Shown here in pieces: positions 35,913-47,257 of a DNA stretch of 64,000 nucleotides. The position numbers and the translations under genes were made by a program. The stretch lies in contig CM026427.1 of assembly GCA_014871385.1 (NCBI GenBank), positions 13,600,430 to 13,664,429 of the forward strand, read 5' to 3'. The notes under the pieces were generated by a model. The model ran no database searches. It was given only the letters and a program-made list of their open reading frames with translations, and was not told the origin of the DNA. Numbering within the stretch: position 1 is the first letter of the stretch; each line of letters begins with the position of its first letter. This DNA comes from Ceratodon purpureus (lineage: Eukaryota; Streptophyta; Bryopsida; Pseudoditrichales; Ditrichaceae).

Positions 35913-38900
35913 CTGTATATGTCGTCCGGTATGGACAAAAACTGGACTTGATTTGTAATCCAACTCAATAAATTTCATCAATGTACATGTTGGATCATGA
36001 AGTTTTTAGCTCTTTAAAGAGCATGACCAAGTTGCATTTATGAAACATGTCCCACGGAAAAAAGAGTTTGAGAATAACAGCAAGTTCCATTGCCTTTTAC
36101 AATGCATCCTTTACGTATATCCATAGAAGCACGTGGGTTGAATTTTCCAGTGCCACTACAAGATCTTATCTAGTCCTTCTGCTGCAATAAATCCCTTTGA
36201 TGCCGTTCCATCTTCTCTGCCATCTGCTTTGATTTGCAGCTTCAGGCTCTCTTTTATGCGCGTTTCTGGTAACGCAGTCACACAACTAATTCAGCAATCT
36301 GCCATATGTCGTGGTTCTGTAAGTCAATTCTGGTTCAGGGTGGAGGTGTTTCAATTGCTCTTCCTGTTAAGACTTGTTCATAGCAAGAGATCGTTAGTCA
36401 GAAACTCAGAATACCATATGACCTACAAAAGCGCTGGGTCAAACCCAATCAGGAAGGGGTATCAGAAAGTTGAAAGATTTCCACATACCCAGCTCCAAAA
36501 TCGTTTTTAAATTCACGTACTAATTAAACAGAATAATTCAAAAATTCAACTGCATGAATCTGCTGGAAAAGTTCGATAACACTTAAGCAATTCAAAATCT
36601 AAACCCCGCGATCCTTGAAAGGCTGCTCACTCTCCTTATCTGCACAAAAGTCATTCTGGAGCCTATCTTACACAATCTCAAGATTTGAATATTCGTGGAT
36701 TGCAAGTACATTCTAGCAAGTGCGGAAACACCTACGTACTGAATGATCGACACCCTATGGTACGTAGCTGTTGTGAACATGTTAAGTTTTAGCTTCAAAT
36801 GGTGAAAAACAACACTGTACTAGGTCAGAGAATAATGCTTACCTCGAGTGAAATTAAGAAGTAGGTCCAGCAAACCGTCCATGCAAAGCCCGTTGAGTTC
36901 GCAACGAGGAGGAAGCTGCAGATCCCCGGCCCGAACGCAAGATTTGGTAAGAGAGCACGTCGCAGATGGGGAATCAAACAGAAGAAACCCTAGAGAGACA
37001 GATTCATGCAGTCGATGCTCAATAAGTGGATGAAATTGGTTGTGATGGGTTATAATGTAGTACTTTAGGTGTAGTGATTTTTGGAGATTTTTTGGATGCT
37101 TGATTTTATGAGTTTATTTTTTCAATAACACTTTTAGACTAAAATCTTTGAAATTTTGGGTGAAACACTACAACACAAAATGATGCATAATTTCTTCAAA
37201 AATTGTTTCCTTTTCGATCGGATGACACATACAAGAAGCTACCTTCCCATAGAAAATCCAATAAAAAAATCACACCACAAAAAGTGCATGACGGATGTGA
37301 AAATGCAGATGGAATCTGTACATTAGGCTATTTTGACATGCTTAGGCAGTTAGGGGTTAAACCCATAGAGTTGAAAGGGGTCTTTTTATTTTCGGAGCTA
37401 CCCAAGCCAATGGGCTTTTTCCTGGCGAATGCCTGCAATTTTTTTATTTGGACCCAAAGACCATCTTTGATGATTTTGAATTCAAAAATGGGGCCTCCGT
37501 CCTCAAATGTATCCACGAGTATATCTCTTGGAATTCTAAACCAATGCATTAAAAAGTAGGGGCTCGTGTTTTTTCCTCAGCTGTAGGGATGATTTAGACA
37601 GATCCACTTGAAAGGTGTAAGGGGCACTTTACTTGGGAAGTCGAGGTCATGCTTATTGAAGTATTTTCAAGTTTCAATTACGTAGTTATGCCTAATACTA
37701 TATTTTGATTATTTGATGTACTTAAAGACGTTTTTAGTATTCTTAAATATCCATACTTAGAAAATTTAAAACGCTAGATATAAGATGTAAACTATTTGTT
37801 TGACACCAATAGGGAAATTTCTTGTATTCTGCTAACGTTGGTTAACCCTTAAACATCCCATGAGGATAGTAGATACGCAAGTGTACGATAGGCATATGCT
37901 AGATAGATAGAACCTCCGGTTGCTTTGCAAGGGGCCGGCATGAATGAAGTGTCCGTTTGTAATGCTAATGACCCGAGTACCACCAGACAAAGGAATAAAG
38001 GAACAATACTACTCCATCTTTTCGAGAGTCGCCACAACGTTAGAATTGGCCTTGGCTTACGAGATAAATCAAAACACATGCAATCATTCACTAAACAAGA
38101 CAAGACATAAAATTGAGTCAACAACCAAATACATCAAATTTTTACTAAATTTTTGTTGTGTGCACAATTGCACAATTCCAACACTTAAACTCTATACTCG
38201 GAACAACTCCAAGGTTACTTCAATTGGAAGAATCACTACAAGCAAAGCTTTGGCAATCAGCGATTGTTGAATTCAAAGATGGAGGATCTCCTTCCATAAA
38301 CCAACAACCCCCAAAAGCCGCCGCTCTTGTTCGACGACAATTCCAGTGGATCCCCAACCAAACCCAAGGAAGCAGTAGAGAATCTGGCTGCAACTCAGCC
38401 AAGAGTTATGAGATTAAGGAAGGAAGGATCTCCCTTCTCAACCTACACAACTCCCAACCGGCTACAAGTCCAGCTCTTTTCCGCTTTGCAGAGAGAATCC
38501 AACCGCCCCTTAAACTCCTTCAGACCACCGCCTTCTGGCTGTAGCTTCTACACAAAAACAACAAAATAAAAAAAATAAAAAATAAAAAACACCAAACCAA
38601 AACACTGCCAAACTGAACCGCAGCCTTTCACCCGACTGAAGCCACCTTGTAGGCTTGCTCCAAATCAGGTGAATCTCTTCAAGCCGGTTAACTTCTTGAC
38701 AGAACAGTCTGCCTCGCCCAATTTATCCCGCACCTACATCCTTGGCTCCTTATGTTCGACTCAAGTATCGCCGCAAGCTCTTACAAACCAAGGAAATGCA
38801 ATACAGAATTTAAAATGAACCGAATCACCCTGTTGACAACCGAAGACACCACCGCCGGTCTCAATCCACAGTAATCACCGCCTGATCATACCAAACGCGA

Positions 38901-41600
38901 CCAGCCAACCAATCCGCCTTTCTCTGCCTCACAGCTTCCACCCCGAGAATCTTCCCAGACCACCAATGCTGCAAACCCTCGCAGCAAATCGACAACTTTC
39001 CAACTTCCGCTCCCTCTTCGGCAGTCCTCAGTGATCGAATTCTTTGGTCACAGCTCCTAACCAGAATCACCGCTCACCAAATCTCTCTTTGCTTCGACTC
39101 CGCAGCTAGTCACGAGCTCTCCTTCCTCTAAAATCCGACTCCAACCAACTTTGATTATGACGCCCTCAACACCGTCCTTCGATTGAAACTCCTGCACCAA
39201 GCTCTCAACCGCCGGATCTCACCGAACTAGCATTTGCTTCTTAATGCCAACTCCCGCCTTCAACCGCTTGATCTTCGCCCATCCAAAGCTCTTGTTGTCC
39301 ACCAACCACTTCGAAGTGGCCGTCGTTTAGCTTCAGCCCCCACCGGAACTCCTTCAAGTCTCCAACACCGGCCACAGTAACCGCAACCACTTGTTGCACC
39401 GACTCACCGAGAGAACACAAAGGGAAATAAACAAGATGAACACAAGGACGTCACCTTCAACTACACCTGATGCACACTCATCTCGACCGACTGCAACCAC
39501 CTGGTTCGATCGAACCTCTCACCAAACTCCACCAAATCACCTTCGGTTCCACAACGCGCCTCCACAGCCAAGAGCAGCAGTCTCCTATAGTCGGTCACAT
39601 ACACTGTAGCCAATTCACCACCTCCGGGTGCAACTTCCAAGCCTCCAACAACTCGAAATGCAACCAACCTTCAACCACCGGAAATTTTGGGACTCTCTCA
39701 AGTGTCGGCTGCTGTAGTCGATGTCAACTCTTCCTCCTTCACAGCCTCTCAAACCGCCTTTTGATCGACAACCTTCTTCTTGCCGCCCTCGACCACTTGA
39801 ACACCAATCCAATATCAACCCACAAGATCAACTCACTAAAACAAACCCAAGCAACACCGGCCAAGCCTTCCGGCCTCCAACCAAGCAAATCAAAGTTGCC
39901 ACTCACTAGTTGCCGGTTCCAACCAGCGGCTACACAATTCTTAGCCCACTCAAAACTAATCCTACTCACACTTCTACCCTAACACGCAATCACATCATGT
40001 CAGCACAGGTCGAGCCAGCATATCTCCTCACATCCTAACTCCTGCTAATCTTCCTTCCTAGCGCACACACACACCTAATCACACACAACCGCCTCCCAGC
40101 AGCCTAATCCTATACACTAGCCAAAAGCACAACAGAGAGCACACTTGCTCAATCTCCCCGCCTAACAATCACTAGGGTGAGCCACAGCCACACTTTCTCA
40201 CGTGCCATGCACATGCGCATGCCTTCAAAATCCTATCTTCCCACCTAATTTATCCTAAACTCCAAAGCTAAATAGGTAATTTGATAATTTCCTTTGGCCA
40301 CTATCCTTAATTACTACATCCCTCATCTCTTGACCCACGACTTCTCTAGTTATAAAAACTAGGATCCTCATCGTGTCAATTCTTGTATTTCTAAAACTAA
40401 TTCTCCTACTATACCAACAATAGCTCATCTTGAATTGCGCGCCCCTCCGTACATTGTGGCGGCTGCATAAATGCAGCCGCTTTGAGTTTTTTCAATTTTT
40501 TGAGGAACAAAAAGTACAAAAATTAAAAATTAAAAGTGGGATAATGAAAATAAGAATTAGAAAAAGAAGTAAAGAAAAAATGGAAATTAGATTTTAAAGA
40601 AAACTTAGAAATAGGTAAAATAAAAATTAAATGAGGAATTGGAATGTATGGGAGAAAGAGAAATAAAAGAAATAAAAAATAAAAAATAGAAATTAGAGAA
40701 GTCAAATCTAGGAATTTTGGAAGAAATGAGTAAAAATAGGATAATTAGTATATAAGAGTCTAATTATTCTAGCTTTGGTTACTTTTAATTTAAAAAATAT
40801 AAATTCTTACTAAAAATGCAAGATTTGGAATAAAAAGTGGTAAGTGAGCAAATTAGGTGCTCACAGACACTATAAGTACGCTAGTTTCTAGCTAGTTACA
40901 AGTGCCTTGAAGATATCGGACATGGTGTCTCTTCAAATGGCTTTGAAGTACCTATACAACAAGGTCCAAGGACGCCCCACCATAGTTGGGTAGACTATGG
41001 TACTGTGCACCATCGTCGACGTGGGAAATAGAATCCACAACCTCCTCATTGGGGGCCATGAGCCCTAATCACCAAGCCTTCAATTCCCCAGCAGGGTTAA
41101 AAATGAAAAAGTCAAACAAATACACTAGGAATTAGGCACGTGCTCGCTTGGTTTACCAGACGGTGAAACCGCCTGGTATCACGGGCCCGGGCCCTTTGCG
41201 TGGAATATAGTTTTGACAAATGAATCTATCACCGCCATTCCAATCGTTCTAGCTCCTACAGAAACTGAACATTGTTTATCGAAAGAAACTCGACTAAATC
41301 AATTTTCAGTGGAGAGTGTTGATACTGTTGGAGAAAGCCAAGCGATCTTCGGTAGGGTCTTCCTCTATGACCATATTCGTTATTTTGAGACAATTTTTGA
41401 ACTTTGAGACTTTTGCCTTCAATTTCAGCAACTGTTTTGAAACAATTTGAACTTTTCTTGACTTAAATCTAATTATAGATTATCTTTAAATCTTCCCAAA
41501 AGTTTTAGACAAATATAGAATCAATCAAAAAATCAATGAAAAATCTACAATCAAGCATTAAATTGAGACTATGAAAAGTCTCAATTTAACGAATATGGAG
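35913..41600. other. Long intergenic, repeat-like region
   Basis: No credible gene. 35,913-37,850: mixed sequence, nothing recognised. 37,850-40,440: strikingly C-rich on the plus strand, with many short Pro/Thr/Ser-rich frames that look like composition artefacts. 40,480-40,860: abruptly A-rich. At 40,853-40,865 the string ends GGTGCTCACA, which on the minus strand reads as a TGTGAGCACC terminus of the kind seen in plant LTRs. The C-rich block could therefore be an old solo LTR or similar fossil. I found no second end, so this is weak. 40,900-41,600: nothing recognised. Confidence 0.35.
40459..40480. repeat. GC-rich hairpin, 10-bp arms
   Basis: GCGGCTGCAT, AA, ATGCAGCCGC: perfect 10-bp arms with a 2-nt spacer. 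It lies at the sharp boundary between C-rich and A-rich DNA. It shares the GCGGCTGCA core with the palindrome at 604-619. Confidence 0.55.
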
Positions 41601-41611
41601 TCTCTTGTGAA

Positions 41612-41905
41612 TTGGTGCAGGACCGAGAGGCCCAACCACCAAGCCACGGCCACTGGTGCCTAAGAGAATCCATGAACACACAAGATAAAGTTTATTACCC
41701 TTCCTTATTTCCAATAGTTCTTTTCTTCCTTTTTACTTTCCGACACCTGTTTTCCCACAATTACCAAATCCTTTCAGATGTCATGCCTCCATCATCTAGA
41801 AGAATGTGTCAGACAAACGGAGTCCTTTGTTCTAAAAGTCTTCAAACCATCTCAGTCAGGTCATAGACATATGCTGGAAAACCACATCAGCAAAATATAG
41901 GTGGC
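41612..41905 (+). repeat. Dispersed copy of distal P450 upstream DNA
   Basis: This segment is a diverged inverted copy of about 32,200-32,480. Both contain ATCCTTTCAGATGTCATGCC-like and CATCTAGAAGAATGTG-like stretches, then CTTCAAACCATCTCAGTCAGG (or complements). It is the distal half of a gene-less copy of the P450 upstream region. Confidence 0.6.
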
Positions 41906-41914
41906 TGGATCATG

Positions 41915-42026
41915 CTACGGTTTTTAATTATTCATTCTACGGTTTTTTGATTATTCATTCTACGGTTTTTTGATTATTCATTCTACGGTTTTTTGATTAT
42001 TCATTCTACGGTTTATAATTATTTAT
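41915..42026 (+). repeat. Tandem repeat, 23-bp unit, about 4.8 copies
   Basis: The unit is CTACGGTTTTTTGATTATTC plus ATT. Copies start at 41,915, 41,937, 41,960, 41,983 and 42,006. The middle three are identical; the outer two are slightly altered. It is a young minisatellite. Confidence 0.9.
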
Positions 42027-42083
42027 AGAATTTCATCACTACAACATTGAGAAACTCATTTGTCCAATATTTTGCTCAATCAA

Positions 42084-42182
42084 ACTACAATCTGACCCCC
42101 TTAATGTCACTACAATTTGACCCCTTAATGTCACTACAATTTGACCCCCTTAATGTCACTACAATTTGACCCCCTTAATGTC
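42084..42182 (+). repeat. Tandem repeat, 25-bp unit, about four copies
   Basis: The unit is ACTACAATTTGACCCCCTTA plus ATGTC, repeated almost exactly, with one C missing in the second copy and one T/C change in the first. It is a separate minisatellite 58 bp after the 23-bp array. Confidence 0.88.
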
Positions 42183-42544
42183 ACACTTTGTAATGTCACA
42201 TTCCCTCTATTGCCACAAAACTCTAGAGAACTGATTCACACCATTCAGGAATCACCCTGAATTATCCCTCATGAGTACTTCACTTGATATTAGAATCAGT
42301 CTCTGTTTCAAAATAGGCTAATATGTTGATTTTGAAACAATGCGTGGTCGCTGCGTAGGAGGTATGGTTCATTGTCCTAAAACCATCAACTTCAGATTGC
42401 TTATTTGGTCTGTTCGTGACAGTACTAAATTTGAAAAGGAAATTATGACCACATTCAAAATAGGTTTTGAACATGAGGATTTGCATTTGTTAATTTTATA
42501 CAAAACTCCAAAGTGGAAAGTAAGATGTGATCATGTGACCCATG

Positions 42545-42666
42545 TCCATACCTTGTGATACCAACTTTTCACTCATAAGGATACCCAAAATCATCAACTA
42601 TTTCCTGGGAGCATTCTAGCAATGCTTGGTGTGCCATTGGTATGCTTAAATTATAATGAAATTGGC

Positions 42667-42672
<6 letters not shown>
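42545..42672 (+). repeat. Proximal P450 upstream copy, left part (before the LINE)
   Basis: Matches about 32,950-33,062 upstream of P450 copy B (TTGGTGTGCCATTGGT is shared). The homology breaks at the LINE and resumes at 49,999. It ends with the left 15-bp LINE target duplication at 42,658-42,672. Confidence 0.75.
42658..42672. repeat. LINE target-site duplication, 3' side
   Basis: GAAATTGGCAGTTTT, identical to 49,999-50,013. The last four T overlap the start of the poly(A) complement. Confidence 0.9.
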
Positions 42673-42721
<49 letters not shown>

Positions 42722-42801
42722 ACACAAATAAAGTGGAACTTTACTGCACAAAGATAATTACAAAGCAAGCCAGCCCCGCTAGGGCCGGCGAGGCCGGAGA
42801 A

Positions 42802-45800
42802 CTAATGTACATGAATAGAACTAAACCTAGGTCCAGTGAGGGACCAGCAAGGCTGGATCCCATCCCACTTCGCGAAGAGTTTCTGTTTACACCACAGCAG
42901 CTTAAACCGCATGAGCAGCTTGGCACCTTTCTCGGGGTTGGTAGCGTGCTTGGTGATCTCACTCTGAGTCTTGGCCCTGTCCATACGCCCGTAGTCAACC
43001 ATAGCTAGCCAAATTCTACAGCATACCTTCTCAATATGCCACTGAATGCCGTTAAACGCGGCGTCGTTCCGCTGTTGCCACAGTAACCACATAATCGCTC
43101 CACGCAGCAACAGCCAGGTTCTGCTTACCACCTTGAATCGTCTGGGGATTCTGTGCGTAAAAAGCCCTTGTTTCCATGTGATAGCGGTTGCTCTAAGCAA
43201 GTGACCTGGGCCTGTGCGCGCAGGGGGGTTTGGTACGCCTTCTGGTGCTAGATTCAGATCCGGGAGTACAAGGGGGGCGTCTTGGCCCGCAGGTCTGAGT
43301 GGCAGTGAACCAGCGTCGAGATTCCCTGCATTAGTTCCGCGCCATGGAGCCAGCGAATTGAGAATGTGTGCTCCCCATTCCCACGCTTGAGCCGCAGCGG
43401 GACATTCCCAAAACCTATGCATTACAGTCTCTCGAATCCCGCATAGGCAAATCGGGCAACATTGATCCACTCCGTGTGGATTGTGACTTCCTCGCCAAGC
43501 ATTAACTTCAACCCCCTTATGCCAAATGGCCCATATAAGGCCAGCTTCTTTTTTCACACGCCCTGAGTCCCAGGTATTTAACCACCTTAACTTGTAATCC
43601 GGTGGAAGGGTACCATTCCATTTCCGGGAGACTATGGGAGGCACCGCATGTGTTCTAAGAAGGAGCTTCCGTCCCATTTTTGCCGTGTAGTGCATGAATG
43701 GGACATCACATGGCCAAGATAATCTCTCAGGATCCCAATCGAGCGTTCGGATCCTCCCATAGAACATAAGGACTCTGATCTTCTTGGGGCCGCGGGTAGC
43801 TTCCACCACTCTGACTCTTCGTACGCTCCCAGCCATAGTGTTGTACGCATTATCTCCAGTCCTGTCCCAGGTGGCCCCCCTCAGTCTCGATTCCCACGGG
43901 ACTTCTATTAGAAGGGCTGATTGAGGTCGAACGGTGTATGTAGTGATAGACAGCGGCACGTCATGAAGGTTCGGGCCTGCCATCGGGGCGAAAGCCTCTC
44001 CAGTGAAACACACTGCCAAAGGAGAGGTGGTTAAGTCATCAGCAAAAATCCCGACCCATTGCCCCCTGATAGGGAAGACTTCCATCCGCAGAAGCCTGTA
44101 TCCAGGCCTGTTTGGCTCGACCGGTAGCCAGGCTCCAAGCACCTGCTTCTTCCGGTAGGAGGCCGAAGTCCTGTTGAGCTTCTTCTGGAGTCAGAAAACG
44201 CCCTCTACGCCAGACATCTCGGTATGACTGCATGCCCCTTCTGTGCATTGCTGCGGCTCTGATCTTCGAGAAGCCTGGTCCGATGAGTGGGACCACCGGG
44301 TTCCACCACCAGCTCATGCACAGCACGTCATCCCAACACTTTGGCTGATTCACCGAGAGAGCCGGAAGCAGCTTCTTCCACGAGGGGATGACACGATTCC
44401 AAGTAATCGACCCTCTCCTGGCCTGGTGTTTGTGCACCGAGAAGAACTCCAGGCTTTCTCTCCATCTGCCGCCGCTGTATGGCTGAAATTGTGCCAGCTT
44501 GAACCTCAGCAGCAGGTGAAGATTAGATGCCCCTGGCTCGAGTGCCTTTACAATCCACTTCGTCATCAACGCTGCTACCGCGTCCTCGGGGTTAACCAAA
44601 TTGATGCCCCCATCCTCTTTAGACTGGCAACACTAGATCCAGCTAACGCGCGCCCTGGAGCGTTCAATTTTCTCGGCTGCGAGATAGTTAAGGATGGATG
44701 ATTTCAGCTTCGCTACCCCTCGATTTGTTCCCCCCCACACCGAGAAAAAGAAGAACAGCGATGATAGCAGTATGCTATTTGCCACTACGCCCCTACCCGT
44801 CCTGTTTATCTTGGTGCTGCTCCAGTGTGTTAGCTTGGCCTTGAGCTTATCCTGGAGAAATGAGTTCACATCCGAAGTGGTCAATGAGAGGCCAAAAGGG
44901 ACCCCAAGAAGCTTACTGACATCCGAGTTGTCCGCCCACGTGACCCCCAGCTGATTAGTCTAGGCAGGCCGAACCGGTTGGAGGCGACTTTTCCAGTAGC
45001 CATTAGATTTCTGCCAGTTCAGCACCAAGCCAGTCGCAAGGCAGAATGTCGTGAGAGTCTGGATCAGATTTTTGGCTGACTCTTCTTCCCCTAAAAGAGT
45101 GAATGTAGTGTCATCCGCGTACTGCGACACCGTTTGTTGCCGCCCTTCGACAGGAAGTTGAATCCCCTTGACACGGCCTAGCTGAACTTCCTTTGCGACC
45201 ATGAGATTAAGCACCTCTGAAACAATAATGAAGAGATAGGGTGCCAGCGGGCACCCTTGCCTCACACCACGTCCTATTTTAAATTGAGGTGAAGGGACTC
45301 CGTTAACCTTAACTGCTGCGGCTGCGTCCTTGAAGAGGAGGGAGACCATATGTACAAATTCCTTTGGAAAACCCATTTTCGGCAAAATGCAAAAGAGGCA
45401 TCCCCAGTCGACCATGTCATATGCTTTGGAGAAATCTAGTTTCAGAAAAAGCAGGGGTTGGTCTGTCTGTTCCGCCCATGACATCGTTTCCTGCATGAGT
45501 AACAGGTTGTCGAGGATGAATCTCATGGGCAAAAAGGCGGATTGGTCTGGGCTAATCAGTTCCATCAAAACCGGTTGGAGTCGCAGTTGAAGGGCCTTTG
45601 CATATATTTTATAGCCCATGTTTAGTAATGTGATAGGTCTCCAATTCGTTAGCACTTGCCGTGCACCCCCTTTATGCAGTAGGGCAATCATGCCATGCGT
45701 TACTCCAGCCGGAAGGGAACCATTCTGGATGCTTGCGGTGATCATCTCATGAAAATCTTTCCCGATAAGCTCCCAAAACAGCTTGTAGAACTCCAACACG

Positions 45801-47257
45801 ATATCGTCCGGTCCTGGAGCTTTCCCGGGCTTCATGTCATCGACTGCTTGCTTAAGTTCAGCTAACGTGATGATCCGCCGGAGTTTTTCCTTCAGGTCCT
45901 GTGGAATGCGGTCTTCCACGCATGCTAGGGCTACTGCTTCTGCTTCCGCTGCTGCAGCCGAGGGGGCTCCAGCACTATAGAGGCGTTGGTAATAATCCTG
46001 ACATAGAGTCCCTAGGGCCTGCTGATTGGTATGTACTTGGCCTTGCTGGTCTTCAAGAGCAGTGATATGCAAAGCAGTCGATCTTGCCTTATGAGCCTGG
46101 AAGAAATCTCGTGAGCAGTGGTCCCCCTGTTTTTTCCATTTTAGGCGGCTCCGAAGTCTCAAACCTTCAAGCTTCCGTGACTCCACCTGCTTAAGAGCTT
46201 CCGAGGCCTTGAGTAGAGTTGCTTGCGCAGCCGCGTCACCCGGGGCATCCTGCAGCACCACGACTGCTTGCTCTAGGTCTGCCCGACTCTTGGCCTCCTC
46301 AGCCCGATTGTCCTCGGCCTTTTTGATGCAAAATTCTTTGTAGAATTTTACGCATCTATGTATCTTGCCGTAGAAAGGTAGCTGGGGGTGACTCTCCCAG
46401 ATGTGATGGATTCTCCTTTTGACCGGATCCTCATACAGGTAACGCGCGTTCATAACGTAGGAGGAGACTCGGCGAGTCTCGGGTTGGAGCCACAGCCTCC
46501 TTCTCACCGGAAGGTGATCAGAGTAGTTGCAATTTCCCATAATCCGGTAATCATCTGCAGAGCCGGGGACACGTAGGCTCTGCGGTGTGTAGATTCTATC
46601 TAGTCGAGCCAGGACCCTTGTGCCATCTCGCTTTCTACTGTCCCAAGAGTATCGAAGGCGGCTGTTAGAGGGGAAACTTTCGGAGACTTGAAGTGCCTCC
46701 TTGAGCTCTTGGAAGACTCGCTTCTCTACTTCCGTCACACTTGACGCCCGAGCGGATGATTTATCCACTCTTCTCTCAACAAAATTCCAATCTCCTGCAA
46801 GTTTCCATCTGCAATCTCGGGGCAAAATCTCCAAGAGCTCTAGCCACAGGGCGCACCTTTCTGGAGATGAGTTCGGTGCATACACATTCAACACTGCCAG
46901 GTCTTGCCCTGGAACTTCCTTGAGTCTCACCCATTGCGCATTCCCTCCGTTAGAATGGCCATCAGAGTGGATGAGGTGGCTTATTGTCGGATTGATCCAC
47001 ATCCCTAGTCCTCCACTTCCGGCTCCATCTTCGTTATGATCGTTGTTATATGCCACTTGGGCCTCTTGCCCATAGAATTTTGATCCATTCCATAGCAGCG
47101 ATTCCACTGCTTGCAATTTGGCTCCTCTGAGCTTGAGCTCTTGGAAGCACACTATTTCTAAATCTCTCAGCTGTCCACCTAGGTAGTTCTTGACCAGGTC
47201 TATCTTGACATTACTGTTAAGACCCTGGACATTGTGGCTGAGCGTTGTGATCTTCAT
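42802..47257 (-). pseudogene. LINE ORF2: endonuclease, reverse transcriptase, zinc-binding domain
   Basis: Residues about 1-240 are an APE-like endonuclease (MKITTLSHNVQGLNS, CFQELKL, GDWNFVERR, YSDHLPVRRRL). Residues about 450-760 are the reverse transcriptase (LLHKGGARQVLTNWRPITLL, LDFSKAYDMVDW, RGVRQGCPLAPYLF and the catalytic SQYADDTTF). The C-terminal part (from 44,142 down) has a zf-RVT motif with CCPICLCG and MHRFWECP. The frame is broken by TAG codons at about 44,960 and 44,633 and by a frameshift at about 44,100-44,150. The rest remains well preserved. It starts at the ATG that overlaps the ORF1 stop. Confidence 0.9.

Noticed and set aside
39470-39982. 170-codon plus-strand frame in the C-rich block
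   Set aside because: Low-complexity Pro/Thr/Ser-rich translation expected from C-rich DNA, with overlapping frames on both strands.
41915-42182. CRISPR-like regular repeats
   Set aside because: The copies are directly adjacent with no unique spacers, in a eukaryotic nuclear context: plain minisatellites.
42669-42720. Poly-T run as a simple-sequence repeat
   Set aside because: It is the complement of the LINE poly(A) tail, fixed by its position beside the target-site duplication.
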